Assembly: GCA_017504795.1 (NCBI GenBank)
Contig: JAFVQM010000001.1
Coordinates: 1-37,601, forward strand
Length of the DNA stretch: 37,601 bases
Reading direction: 5' to 3'
DNA from: Clostridia bacterium
Lineage (GTDB): Bacteria; Bacillota; Clostridia; Christensenellales; Borkfalkiaceae
Part shown: piece by piece, positions 7,953-15,614 of the stretch
Position numbering within the stretch: position 1 is the first letter of the stretch
How the letters are laid out: every line of letters begins with the position of its first letter
The notes under the pieces: generated by a model
Database searches by the model: none
The model's input: the letters and a program-made list of their open reading frames with translations, nothing else
What the model was told of the DNA's origin: nothing
Program-made: the position numbers and the translations under genes

Positions 7953-8064
7953 CGTTAGTTTGGGTATTAGACAAGGCTCTCGAAGTTGATAAGCAGAGAT
8001 AGACCTTGTTGGTCATCGAAGTTTATCAACTGAGAAGAAACGAAGTATAATGCCCGAAATAACG
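7953..8064. repeat. Structured 112-nt repeat, copy A
   Basis: A nested palindromic element: CGTTA (7953-7957)/TAACG (8060-8064); GGGTATTA (7962-7969)/TAATGCCC (8048-8055, one G-T pair); AGTTGATAA (7984-7992)/TTATCAACT (8023-8031); GACC (8002-8005)/GGTC (8011-8014). Copy B at 31125-31237 has the same layout with different helix sequences. It lies 2 bases after the stop codon of the NagA-like gene, so on the minus strand it would be that operon's 3' untranslated region. Just left of it (about 7902-7950) is a diverged piece of the repeat also seen at 30921-31123. Confidence 0.7.
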
Positions 8065-8066
8065 GT

Positions 8067-9221
8067 TTAGAACGCAAGGTCGCCTTCTAAGAACACCTTT
8101 TTAACATTAAAGGCGTTGTCTACTAAGATAATATCGGCAACCTTGCCTACTTCGATTGAGCCGTAGTCTTTATCAATACCGATAAGTTTAGCAGGGTTCA
8201 AACTTGCCATACGAACTACTTGGCACATACCGTAAGGCGTGTAAGACATAACGTTTCTACAAGCCCCGTCAAGCGTTAAGTGGCTACCTGCAAGCCTACC
8301 GCTCGGATCGTAGTTAAGGTCGGGGCCCCACATAATGCCGGCGGACTCGTCGTTCTTATAATCGCCCGTTGACGGATAACTATCGGTAATTAAAATGCAT
8401 TTTTCATAGCCTTTTGCACGAATAACCGAACGAATAGTATATGGCGCTAAGTGAATACCCGTTTGGTCGCAGATAAGTTCGGCGTAGATATCGGGGTTAG
8501 ATAAGGTGTAATCGTCACACCCAGCGCCGTGGCGCGCTTGGTTGATTTTAGGCGCTTTGCCACCGTCACCCCAGTGGGTTTGAACTTTAACGCCCAAGTC
8601 TACTATCGCTTCGCATTGATCAGCCGTTGCACCCGAATGACCAAAAGCAAAAATAGAATTCGGCTCTACGCTTTTAACGTAGTTAACAAACTCGAAAATA
8701 CCTTTACGAGCAGGGTCTATCGCCCACACTTTAACGTATGATGCGATATTGTCAACGAGTTCTTTATATCTAGAAATATGTATATCGTCGTTCCACTTAA
8801 AAAGTTGCATGTTACTGCCCGACGCGCGCATATAAGGCGCTTCCATATATAAGCCCTTTATAATTCTGCCGTTACCCGATTTTGAAAACTCTTTAAGTTT
8901 TTTAGTGCCTTCAATCATTTCTTCGGCGCTCATAGTTTGGTAGTAAGTTGGAAGTACCGTAGTTTGCCCGTGTGATAAGAAGTGATTACAGCATTCTTCA
9001 GGATCGTCTAAGAAGAAGTTTTTAGCCGAGCCGTGGTTATGTATATCAATAAGACCAGGGCAAGCAAAAAGCCCGTTTCCGTCTATAATTTCAGCGCCTG
9101 CTGGAATTTCAACGTCATCTTTCTTGCCAACGTTTACAATGCGGTTTCCGTCTAAAACAAGCGCACCGTCAAAAATTATACCCTTTTCTAATACTACGTT
9201 AACGTTTACTATCGCTTTCAT
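8067..9221 (-). CDS. NagA-like amidohydrolase (N-acetylhexosamine-6-phosphate deacetylase family)
   Basis: A 384-residue amidohydrolase-superfamily protein of the NagA type, which removes acetyl groups from N-acetylamino-sugar phosphates. Metal and catalytic positions are visible: HNH (61-63), Glu127 in LYMEAPY, His195 in GHSGAT, His216 in QTHWGD and the catalytic Asp280 in LITDSYPSTG. Several blocks differ from classical NagA (THLFNAM is replaced by THWGDGG; EGPF by EAPY), so the substrate may not be GlcNAc-6-phosphate. The ATG at 9221 gives the usual N-terminus MKAIVNVNVVLEKG; an in-frame GTG at 9233 that overlaps the kinase stop codon is the alternative start. Last gene of a four-gene minus-strand operon. 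Confidence 0.8.
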   Translation of the reverse strand: MKAIVNVNVVLEKGIIFDGALVLDGNRIVNVGKKDDVEIPAGAEIIDGNGLFACPGLIDIHNHGSAKNFFLDDPEECCNHFLSHGQTTVLPTYYQTMSAEEMIEGTKKLKEFSKSGNGRIIKGLYMEAPYMRASGSNMQLFKWNDDIHISRYKELVDNIASYVKVWAIDPARKGIFEFVNYVKSVEPNSIFAFGHSGATADQCEAIVDLGVKVQTHWGDGGKAPKINQARHGAGCDDYTLSNPDIYAELICDQTGIHLAPYTIRSVIRAKGYEKCILITDSYPSTGDYKNDESAGIMWGPDLNYDPSGRLAGSHLTLDGACRNVMSYTPYGMCQVVRMASLNPAKLIGIDKDYGSIEVGKVADIILVDNAFNVKKVFLEGDLAF

Positions 9222-9229
9222 ATTAACTC

Positions 9230-10642
9230 TCACTTATTTTCTAATATTTGATTATACTTAACGAATTTATCGTTATAAATTTTATTATTTACCATATTTG
9301 GCTCGACCGTTTTACCGCTAAACTCAAAGCGTTCAAAACTACCTTGTTCGCCCTTTTTAGCCACCGAATAAGCACCAAAACAGCACCCGTCCGCTTGCTC
9401 ACTAAGATATAACTTTTCACCTAATACGTCAGAGAGAATTTGCATCCAAATTCTACTTCTAGTTGCGCCACCCGTAACTATTACGTTATTTATATTAAAG
9501 CCTGCGTTTTTGTACTTGGTTACAACTTCTTTAATTTCAAACGCAACGCCTTCCATAGTAGCCCTAAAAATATCGCCTTTTTCGTGCTTAAAGGACGCGC
9601 CTTCAATAGAATAATTAAGCCTATTTGCGCCACGATAACCCCCGTTACCAGAAATAAATGGATAAACCATTAAGTTATCGTCTATCGGGCGATTTTCAGC
9701 AAGTTCGTCAATTTCCTTATAAGGTATACCGTAATTATTTTTAGTCCACTCTAAAACGGTACCTGAACTTATTGCCGAAATAAAATAACCGTAGCCACCG
9801 TCCGGGTGCTTACGCCCTGCAAAAATACCTGACTTTTTATCTTGGTTTCTTGCAAAAACTACCCAAGTAGTACCCGTTGACACGATAAGGTCGTTATTAG
9901 AAAAATAGTTGGCGCCAAGGCTAGCCGCAAACTGGTCGTGAAGACCTGCGTATACCTTAATATCGCCGTATAGCCCCGTTTTTGACAAGAAATCATTACC
10001 CGCAACGCCTATAAAATCGCCTGCGGTTAAAATCTTGGGGAATAGGTTTTCTGAAATTCCAACAAGGTCTAAAAGCGCTTTGTTATAACAAACGTTATCG
10101 TTATCAAAAACGCCCATCATAGCGGCGCTAGTATAGTCGATAACCGCTTTTCCCGTAAGTTTATAATAGATATAGTCGGACGTTGAAAGTATAAGTTTAG
10201 TGTTTTTAATAACTTCGGGTTTATGCTTTTTGAACCATAAAATTTTAGCGATAACCGAGCCTGCGCCAAGCCTACCAGAAGATATTTTAGAAAACTCTTC
10301 TCTTAACTCCTCCGCCTCAACGCCAGCGCGTTTATCAAGCCAAGTTACGGCGTTGGTTAAAGGGATAAGTTCGCCGTTTTTATCCACGTCGCAAAAGGTA
10401 AAACTACCGCCTTGCGCGGATACCGATAGCCCCGCAATTTCACCCTTAAAATCAGCCGTAGCAAGTTTAACGGATTGAATTACCGCATCGTACCACGCCT
10501 CGGGCGATTGCTCGTAAATATTATCTTCTGGGGTTATAAGTCCGTAGCCTTGATAACCTTTACCTAAAACTTCACTATTTTCGTTAAAAAGTAAGGTTTT
10601 AGTTCCAGTAGTTCCTAAATCAATTCCTAAATAATGTTTCAT
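9230..10642 (-). CDS. FGGY-family carbohydrate kinase
   Basis: A 470-residue sugar kinase of the FGGY (xylulokinase/glycerol kinase) fold. The ATP phosphate-binding loop is DLGTTGTKT (8-16), the putative catalytic base is D236 in GLHDQF, the second phosphate motif is STGTTWVVF (255-263) and the adenosine motif is GGATRSRIWMQILSDVLG near residue 390. Substrate residues do not allow a name; members phosphorylate ketoses and polyols such as xylulose, fuculose, rhamnulose and tetritols. It lies 2 bases after the amidohydrolase upstream and 8 bases before the NagA-like ATG, so it is part of one transcript. It is the only sugar kinase here and so the best candidate for the step after FucI, by inference only. 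Confidence 0.88.
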   Translation of the reverse strand: MKHYLGIDLGTTGTKTLLFNENSEVLGKGYQGYGLITPEDNIYEQSPEAWYDAVIQSVKLATADFKGEIAGLSVSAQGGSFTFCDVDKNGELIPLTNAVTWLDKRAGVEAEELREEFSKISSGRLGAGSVIAKILWFKKHKPEVIKNTKLILSTSDYIYYKLTGKAVIDYTSAAMMGVFDNDNVCYNKALLDLVGISENLFPKILTAGDFIGVAGNDFLSKTGLYGDIKVYAGLHDQFAASLGANYFSNNDLIVSTGTTWVVFARNQDKKSGIFAGRKHPDGGYGYFISAISSGTVLEWTKNNYGIPYKEIDELAENRPIDDNLMVYPFISGNGGYRGANRLNYSIEGASFKHEKGDIFRATMEGVAFEIKEVVTKYKNAGFNINNVIVTGGATRSRIWMQILSDVLGEKLYLSEQADGCCFGAYSVAKKGEQGSFERFEFSGKTVEPNMVNNKIYNDKFVKYNQILENK

Positions 10643-10644
10643 AA

Positions 10645-11664
10645 TTAAAATTTAACGTTAAATAAGTTTGCGGCGTTGTTACACATTATATCTTCAACGT
10701 CTTGCTTTGAAAGGGTTAACGCCTTAGCGCAGTCCTTAAACCCGCGGATAATTTCGTAGGTGAAGTTAGTAATATTACTTTCGTCACTCTCTCTCATATG
10801 TTCAGCGCCCGTTACGTCACCGTAAAGACCACGCGGAACTACGTTGATATAATACCCGTCTTCCGAAATTCTGTACATACGCATTTTAGCAATAGGAAGG
10901 TCAGTACCGAACATTACGCGCTTAGTGCCAACCGCTTCGATACACTTTTGAGTAGCGTAGCCGAGCGTGTTTGCCGAGAAGTCAAACATCATATTTTCGG
11001 TGTGTTTTAAGGTATCAAACGCGTTGCCAAGATCTTCGGGTGCATACGCTCTACCGATGTGCGCAACGATAAGTTTAACGTTAGGATATTTTTGCTCGAT
11101 ATCCATAAGCGTTTTAACGTTATCGGCATTTTTAAGCCTATCAGGTTTAGAAATATGAAGTGTTACCTTCCAACCGTATTTATCGGCTACTTTTAAGTGG
11201 CTTTCTGGCAAAAAGTCGTAAATACCAGCGTCACCACGAGCACAAACGTTTTGGTTGTTACAATACGGCTTTAAGCCTTGGAAACCGCCAGATAAAACTT
11301 GTTCTTCAACAAATTCCGCGCTATCGTCAGCATGCGTGCAAAAAAGCGCTGGATAGTTATACTCTTTTGCTACCTTTTTAATATAAGCGTTAGTTTTGTC
11401 AAGTATTGCGCTAGGCATACCGAATAAAACGGGAATAACGTTGTTATTTGGGAACAAATCTTTATAAGTTTGAACGATATCTTCTATCGTGTTATCAACC
11501 GCTACGCGACTTGGCCAGTAGATAGGCGTACCCGGTTTTAGCGGTTTTTTATCTTCCACGCGATAAACGTGGGTATGACAGTCTACTATATTTTTAGGTA
11601 AGAACTCTAAAAGTTCTTCTTCATAAACCTTTTTATCGTAATCAGTTCTTTCAAAACCAAACAT
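10645..11664 (-). CDS. Amidohydrolase-2 family protein, paralogue A
   Basis: A 339-residue metal-dependent hydrolase of the amidohydrolase_2 family (TIM barrel; relatives include L-fuconolactonase and L-rhamnono-lactonase-type enzymes and decarboxylases). Visible metal-site motifs are the HTH in VDCHTHVYR near residue 30, GLKPY near 130, LHIS near 170, IVAHIGRAY near 200 and MFGTDLP near 255. AAGGTG precedes the ATG. The upstream neighbour is a 79% identical paralogue ending 8 bases before. Differences cluster around residues 80-115 and 130-142, likely loops over the active site, whereas the C-terminal half is almost identical. Substrate unknown; a sugar-lactone hydrolase would fit the locus. 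Confidence 0.8.
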   Translation of the reverse strand: MFGFERTDYDKKVYEEELLEFLPKNIVDCHTHVYRVEDKKPLKPGTPIYWPSRVAVDNTIEDIVQTYKDLFPNNNVIPVLFGMPSAILDKTNAYIKKVAKEYNYPALFCTHADDSAEFVEEQVLSGGFQGLKPYCNNQNVCARGDAGIYDFLPESHLKVADKYGWKVTLHISKPDRLKNADNVKTLMDIEQKYPNVKLIVAHIGRAYAPEDLGNAFDTLKHTENMMFDFSANTLGYATQKCIEAVGTKRVMFGTDLPIAKMRMYRISEDGYYINVVPRGLYGDVTGAEHMRESDESNITNFTYEIIRGFKDCAKALTLSKQDVEDIMCNNAANLFNVKF

Positions 11665-11672
11665 ATTACACC

Positions 11673-12692
11673 TTAGAATTTAATATTAAATAATTTTGCA
11701 GCGTTGTTGCACATTATATCTTCAACGTCTTGCTCTGATAAAGTAAGCGCCTTTGCACAGTCCTTAAATCCACGGATAATTTCGTAAGTGAAGTTAGAAA
11801 TGGTTTCTTCATCACTCTCTCTCATATGTTCAGCGTCAGTCAAGTCGCCGTACATTCCGCGGGGAACAACGTTGATATAATACCCGTCTTCCGAAATTCT
11901 ATACATGCGCATTTTAGCAATAGGAAGGTCAGTACCGAACATTACGCGCTTAGTTCCAACCGCTTCAATACACTTTTGCGTAGCGTAGCCAAGCGTGTTT
12001 GCCGAGAAGTCAAACAAAAGGTTTTGAGAGTGCTTTAAGGTGTCAAACGCGTTGCCAAGATCTTCGGGTGCGTACGCTCTACCGATATGCGCAACGATAA
12101 CTTTGGCGTTAGGATATTTTTCATCAATTTCCATAAGCGTTTTTATGTTATCTTCATTTTTAAGCCTATCGGGTTTAGAGATATGAAGCATTACTTTCCA
12201 ACCGTATTTATTTGCAAGTTCTAAGTGGCTTTTTGGAAGATAGTCGTAAATACCGGCTTGACTGCCGTTAACCTTTGTTTGGTTGTTAAGATACGGCTTT
12301 AAGCCTTGGAAACCACCCTTTATAACTTGTTCTTCAACGTATTCGGGCGACCAGTCTGCATGGTCGATAAGTAGTGCGGGATATCCGTACTTTTTAGAAT
12401 TTTCAGCAGAGTAAGCGTTGATAGATTCGTAATTGCCCTTAGTGCAACCAAAGATTACGGGAACTACGTTGTTTTGTGGAAATAAATCTTTATACGTTTG
12501 AATAATATCTTCTATCGTGTTATCTTCCGCAACGCGCCTTGGCCAGTAGATAGGCGTTCCTGGGGGAAGTTGATCTTTATCTTCTTTTCTATAAACGTGA
12601 GTATGTACGTCAACTATATTTTTGGGTAAAAAGTCAACAAGTTCTTCTTCGTAAACTTTTTTGTCGTAATCGGTTCTTTCAAAACCAAACAT
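11673..12692 (-). CDS. Amidohydrolase-2 family protein, paralogue B
   Basis: This is the first gene of the minus-strand sugar operon and a tandem duplicate of the next gene, with the same 339-residue length. The ATG at 12692 has AAAAGGAG 7 bases upstream and aligns with the paralogue's start; a longer frame reaching 12737 would overlap the promoter and is rejected. The metal motifs VDVHTHVYR, GLKPY, LHIS, IVAHIGRAY and MFGTDLP are intact, so both copies should be active. Notable changes against A are Cys to Val in the HxH motif and an exchanged segment after VIFG. The pair may act on different isomers or lactones, or form a hetero-oligomer; this is inference. Confidence 0.8.
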   Translation of the reverse strand: MFGFERTDYDKKVYEEELVDFLPKNIVDVHTHVYRKEDKDQLPPGTPIYWPRRVAEDNTIEDIIQTYKDLFPQNNVVPVIFGCTKGNYESINAYSAENSKKYGYPALLIDHADWSPEYVEEQVIKGGFQGLKPYLNNQTKVNGSQAGIYDYLPKSHLELANKYGWKVMLHISKPDRLKNEDNIKTLMEIDEKYPNAKVIVAHIGRAYAPEDLGNAFDTLKHSQNLLFDFSANTLGYATQKCIEAVGTKRVMFGTDLPIAKMRMYRISEDGYYINVVPRGMYGDLTDAEHMRESDEETISNFTYEIIRGFKDCAKALTLSEQDVEDIMCNNAAKLFNIKF

Positions 12693-12725
12693 AATAAAAC
12701 TCCTTTTTATATAAATATTATATAA

Positions 12726-12754
12726 AGTATATACCAACCGCGCCTTAAAATCAA
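12726..12754 (-). promoter_or_regulatory. Promoter of the minus-strand sugar operon
   Basis: On the minus strand: -35 TTGATT (12754-12749), 17-bp spacer, -10 TATACT (12731-12726). The leader would be about 26 nt and include the AAAAGGAG ribosome site. Confidence 0.8.
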
Positions 12755-12781
12755 CGATTTTACAAAAAAATAAATATTTGA

Positions 12782-12798
12782 TTGTTCTAAACGGACAA
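12782..12798. promoter_or_regulatory. Possible operator between divergent sugar promoters
   Basis: An imperfect inverted repeat, TTGTTC-N5-GGACAA (5 of 6 positions), lies upstream of both divergent promoters. It could bind a regulator of both arms. No regulator gene lies directly beside it, and the match may be chance. Confidence 0.3.
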
Positions 12799-12853
12799 AA
12801 GTTTAACTTTGTTTATATTTTTATATAAATTGTTAAAACTTTGCCGTTTTTTA

Positions 12854-12882
12854 TTGATTTTTTTCGCCGTTAAAAGTATAAT
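12854..12882 (+). promoter_or_regulatory. Promoter of the TIM-like/yjbQ operon
   Basis: -35 TTGATT (12854-12859), 17-bp spacer, -10 TATAAT (12877-12882). The same -35 as the divergent operon suggests co-regulation. The leader is only about 13 nt and is mostly ribosome site. Confidence 0.8.
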
Positions 12883-12901
12883 TGAGAAAAGGAGAAAATT
12901 T

Positions 12902-13606
12902 ATGAGAAAAATTAGAACACCATTTTTTGAAATAGGCACTAAAAACTACATCTACGGTGATGATGTGTTAAAACTCGCTATGGCGGCGGACAAGATGGCT
13001 GAAAAGTACGATATTGACGTATTGTTCACCACCCCTTACGCAGACATTAGGCGCGTTGCTGAAAACACCAAAAACCTTATTATTATCGCACCTTATATGG
13101 ATACTATTTATCCAGGTCGCGGTATGGCTTGCGTTTTACCTGAAAGTTTGAAAGCGGCAGGTGCTCACGGCGTTGTAGTTAACCACTGCGAAAAGCCTAT
13201 GAGTTTACCCCAAATTAAAGACACTATTAAAAGAGCAAGAGAACTTGACTTTATAGTGTTTGCATGTGCTGACACTACCGCAGAAGCACAAGCACTTGCT
13301 CACTTAAAGCCCGACATTATTAACCCAGAACCCAGCGAACTTATCGGCGGTTCTGACGGTAAAGTTTCGGATATGAGTTACGTTAAAGACACGATTGACG
13401 CAATTCGTTCAATCGACCCTGACATCTACGTTGAACAAGCGGCTGGTATCACTAACGGCAAGCAAGTTTACGACTTTATTATGGCAGGTAGCGAAGGCGC
13501 GGGCGCGGCTTCGGGTATTGTAAACTCGAAAGATCCTATCGCAACGATGGAAGAAATGATTAAAGCAACCCGTCAAGCGGCGGACGATTTGAAAAAAAGG
13601 AGTTAA
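12902..13606 (+). CDS. Archaeal-type triosephosphate-isomerase-like protein
   Basis: A 234-residue TIM-fold isomerase resembling the short archaeal type rather than the usual 250-residue bacterial TpiA. The catalytic triad is visible: K14 in GTKNY, H95 in VVNHCEKPM and E143 in EPSELIGG, followed by an AGI phosphate loop. AAGGAG lies 7 bases before the ATG at 12902; a longer frame from 12809 runs through the promoter and is rejected. Proteins of this type occur beside sugar kinases and may isomerise triose or tetrulose phosphates. Here it is paired with yjbQ, 3 bases downstream, and divergent from the kinase operon, so a role in the same catabolic route is likely, in place of or in addition to the glycolytic enzyme. 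Confidence 0.82.
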   Translation: MRKIRTPFFEIGTKNYIYGDDVLKLAMAADKMAEKYDIDVLFTTPYADIRRVAENTKNLIIIAPYMDTIYPGRGMACVLPESLKAAGAHGVVVNHCEKPMSLPQIKDTIKRARELDFIVFACADTTAEAQALAHLKPDIINPEPSELIGGSDGKVSDMSYVKDTIDAIRSIDPDIYVEQAAGITNGKQVYDFIMAGSEGAGAASGIVNSKDPIATMEEMIKATRQAADDLKKRS

Positions 13607-13609
13607 TTT

Positions 13610-14104
13610 ATGATTTATAAAAATAAAATTTCACTTCAATCTAACGACAAAGTCGTAACCTTTCACGACGTAACTAGTCAAGTTAAAGAAACGGTTGCAA
13701 AATCCGGCATTAAAAACGGTATCGTAGTTGTATACTCGCACCACACTACTTGTTCGGTTATCACCCAAGAGTGCGCGTTCGACTATTCTATGACGGGGCT
13801 TGAAACCTTACAACAAGATTTAGTTGACGTTATGGAAAAACTTTGCCCCACTTGTTCAAGAGAAGGCATTTATCTTCACCCCGGTCCAAAGGCGCTTAAA
13901 TTTGCCGAAGAACACGGAGAAGACGCAAGAGGTTGCCACAACACTGAGGCTCACCTTATCTCGTCTATCATCGGCAGAAGCGTAACCGCCGTTATTGACG
14001 ACGGGGTTATCGACCTTGGCGAATTCGGTTTTATCCACTTTATTGACTGGGATAAAACGAGAGCGAGAAAAAGAAGCGTTCAAATTATGGTTATCGGTGA
14101 ATAA
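13610..14104 (+). CDS. yjbQ: YjbQ/UPF0047 family protein
   Basis: A 164-residue YjbQ-type protein. The family forms trimers with a conserved His/Cys metal-like site; members have been annotated as secondary thiamine-phosphate synthase enzymes, but a physiological role is not settled. Conserved blocks are SHHTTCSV (43-50), GCHNTEAHLISSIIGRS (about residues 105-121) and the C-terminal VQIMVIGE. The usual central region is a little longer than average, with CPTCSREGIYLHPG containing two more Cys. The start is 3 bases after the TIM-like stop, with GGAG upstream, so the two are translationally coupled. The recurring partnership with sugar-catabolic genes argues for a role in carbohydrate metabolism here. 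Confidence 0.88.
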   Translation: MIYKNKISLQSNDKVVTFHDVTSQVKETVAKSGIKNGIVVVYSHHTTCSVITQECAFDYSMTGLETLQQDLVDVMEKLCPTCSREGIYLHPGPKALKFAEEHGEDARGCHNTEAHLISSIIGRSVTAVIDDGVIDLGEFGFIHFIDWDKTRARKRSVQIMVIGE

Positions 14105-14114
14105 TTATAAAATT

Positions 14115-14141
14115 AAAAGCACGGCTAAGCCGTGCTTTTTT
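14115..14141. terminator. Bidirectional terminator
   Basis: The stem AAAAGCACGGC / GCCGTGCTTTT with loop TAA has U-runs on both strands. It ends the TIM-like/yjbQ transcript and the convergent hydrolase gene. Confidence 0.93.
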
Positions 14142-14144
14142 CTT

Positions 14145-15524
14145 TTACGCAAATTCTACGTAATTACGCAAAGTAATTAAGTTATACTCGTTTTCTAAAT
14201 CAAGGTCTACGTTCCAAAGGATTTCACCGTACATTGCTACTGAAAAGTTTATCTTATCTTCAAAAAGCCCCGCTTCTACGAGTGCCGTACAGTAAAAATT
14301 GCCACCGCGCTCGTCATATACGGTTTTTATAAGGTTTTTAACTTTTTCTTTATTAGTAGTCCAAAACGACTGTACCCACCGCCAAACGCGTTCTTGCTTT
14401 TCGTATCTATTTTTAATGGTTTTTTTGCTTGAAACGCCGATATTATAGGGGCCTATATGATGAGTAAACGCCTTCCAGTTAAGACAAGTAAAACCTTTGG
14501 TTACTAAGCCAAACTTATCGTTTTTTCCACGTAAAACCGCTATTTTTTTAGTAAACTCAACGGTTTTGTCGTAACCTTCTATATTGTTAGGCTGATAGGT
14601 AAAGGGAAAAGCGCCACAGTCTTCCCAAACTATTCTAACGCGCTCGTCAACCCCTTTAATTATATCAAGTTTGTTTTTAACCGACGTGGCGTGAAGCCCG
14701 AATTGAAGTTCAAGATTTGGATATTTTTCAAAAATTTTACTTGATACTTTGTTGACGAATTCGGTTGCAGTTTTTGCAATATCTTGCCCGTAAAAACTCT
14801 CTTCGTTGCTTTCGGTAAACGTTTGAAAGTAAATACCGCCTAAGCATATATCGCTATACGAGTTTTCAAACTCTTCGATAATACCGTCGATTTTCTCGTC
14901 TAACCCGTCGAGTTCAACGGGCTTGTTAAAGTTATATAGCCACGAATACCCCCACACGATTTTTACGTTTGAAGCGTTTGCGTATGCTAAAATTTCCTTA
15001 GCGTTTATAGGCAAAAACTCGTTCCACATAATAAGAGTGTTCATTTTGAGTTTTACCATATTGTCAATATAGCCTTTATAGTTATAAATTTCGTGCCCCC
15101 ACGTCCAAAGCCCACGGTGTTTAATGGACGGTGCACTTTTCAACTTGAAATCGGGAAAATCTTCGTCATAAGAACGGCAATTTATAAAATCAATATCTAC
15201 AAGGTATTTATTGTAAAAATCAACAACGCCGTATAAAACACCGGCATCGTCGTATCCTTCGATTGAAACCACACCGCCCTTTATCTCTATTAGATATTCC
15301 TCAGGCGTAGTTAAAACTTCGCTAGAATTTTCTTTGATATATAGGTTATCTTTTTTAGTTCCTATATATATCACTTTACACTTAGTTACGTCAACGGGCG
15401 CACCAACTTTATAAAAAGCGGGATATAAACCCGTGTAATCAAGAATAAACTCGGATAGCGTATCAATCGCCTTTTTTTGAATAGGCGTACTGTAATCTCC
15501 GTAAAAAACGATTGTGTTTTTCAT
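14145..15524 (-). CDS. Putative cytoplasmic glycoside hydrolase (GH20/GH67-like architecture)
   Basis: A 459-residue protein without a signal peptide. The N-terminal about 115 residues form an alpha/beta domain ending in EGYDDAGVLYGVVDFYNKYL, the 'D-x-x-G-x-x-Y-G' helix seen in the non-catalytic domain of GH20, GH67 and GH84 enzymes. From residue about 130, SIKHRGLWTWGHEIYNYKG begins a TIM barrel, with strands NTLIMWNEF, KIVWGYSW, LQFGLHAT and RIVWEDCG. Glu/Asp residues at strand ends could be catalytic, but I cannot place it in a named GH family. AAGGGGG lies 8 bases before the ATG. It stands downstream of an AraC regulator, from which it is separated by an unusual hairpin-promoter, and is probably its target. 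Confidence 0.65.
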   Translation of the reverse strand: MKNTIVFYGDYSTPIQKKAIDTLSEFILDYTGLYPAFYKVGAPVDVTKCKVIYIGTKKDNLYIKENSSEVLTTPEEYLIEIKGGVVSIEGYDDAGVLYGVVDFYNKYLVDIDFINCRSYDEDFPDFKLKSAPSIKHRGLWTWGHEIYNYKGYIDNMVKLKMNTLIMWNEFLPINAKEILAYANASNVKIVWGYSWLYNFNKPVELDGLDEKIDGIIEEFENSYSDICLGGIYFQTFTESNEESFYGQDIAKTATEFVNKVSSKIFEKYPNLELQFGLHATSVKNKLDIIKGVDERVRIVWEDCGAFPFTYQPNNIEGYDKTVEFTKKIAVLRGKNDKFGLVTKGFTCLNWKAFTHHIGPYNIGVSSKKTIKNRYEKQERVWRWVQSFWTTNKEKVKNLIKTVYDERGGNFYCTALVEAGLFEDKINFSVAMYGEILWNVDLDLENEYNLITLRNYVEFA

Positions 15525-15532
15525 AAAAAATA

Positions 15533-15571
15533 CCCCCTTAGGTGATTTTATTGTATCACGGAATAAGGGGG
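15533..15571 (-). promoter_or_regulatory. Composite hairpin: terminator, promoter -10 and ribosome site
   Basis: The inverted repeat CCCCCTTA (15533-15540)/TAAGGGGG (15564-15571) has a second inner repeat GTGAT/ATCAC. On the minus strand the proximal arm contains the AAGGGGG ribosome site of the hydrolase, the loop contains a -10 like TACAAT (15555-15550) without a good -35, and TATTTTTT follows. A read-through transcript from araC would fold and terminate or hide the ribosome site; a transcript from the internal -10 would lack the distal arm. Confidence 0.55.
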
Positions 15572-15614
15572 TGTAATATATTTATTTTGACGACTATACT
15601 ATTAAATTTTGACT

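Noticed and set aside
7953-8064. Integron attC-like site
   Set aside because: The folded repeats lack proper RYYYAAC/GTTRRRY ends and there is no integrase or gene-cassette layout.
12693-12737. Fifteen-codon N-terminal extension of amidohydrolase B
   Set aside because: The extension covers the -10 region and leader; the ATG at 12692 has a strong ribosome site and aligns with the paralogue.
12809-12901. Hydrophobic N-terminal extension of the TIM-like protein (apparent signal peptide)
   Set aside because: It spans the promoter; the ATG at 12902 has AAGGAG and gives the expected family N-terminus.
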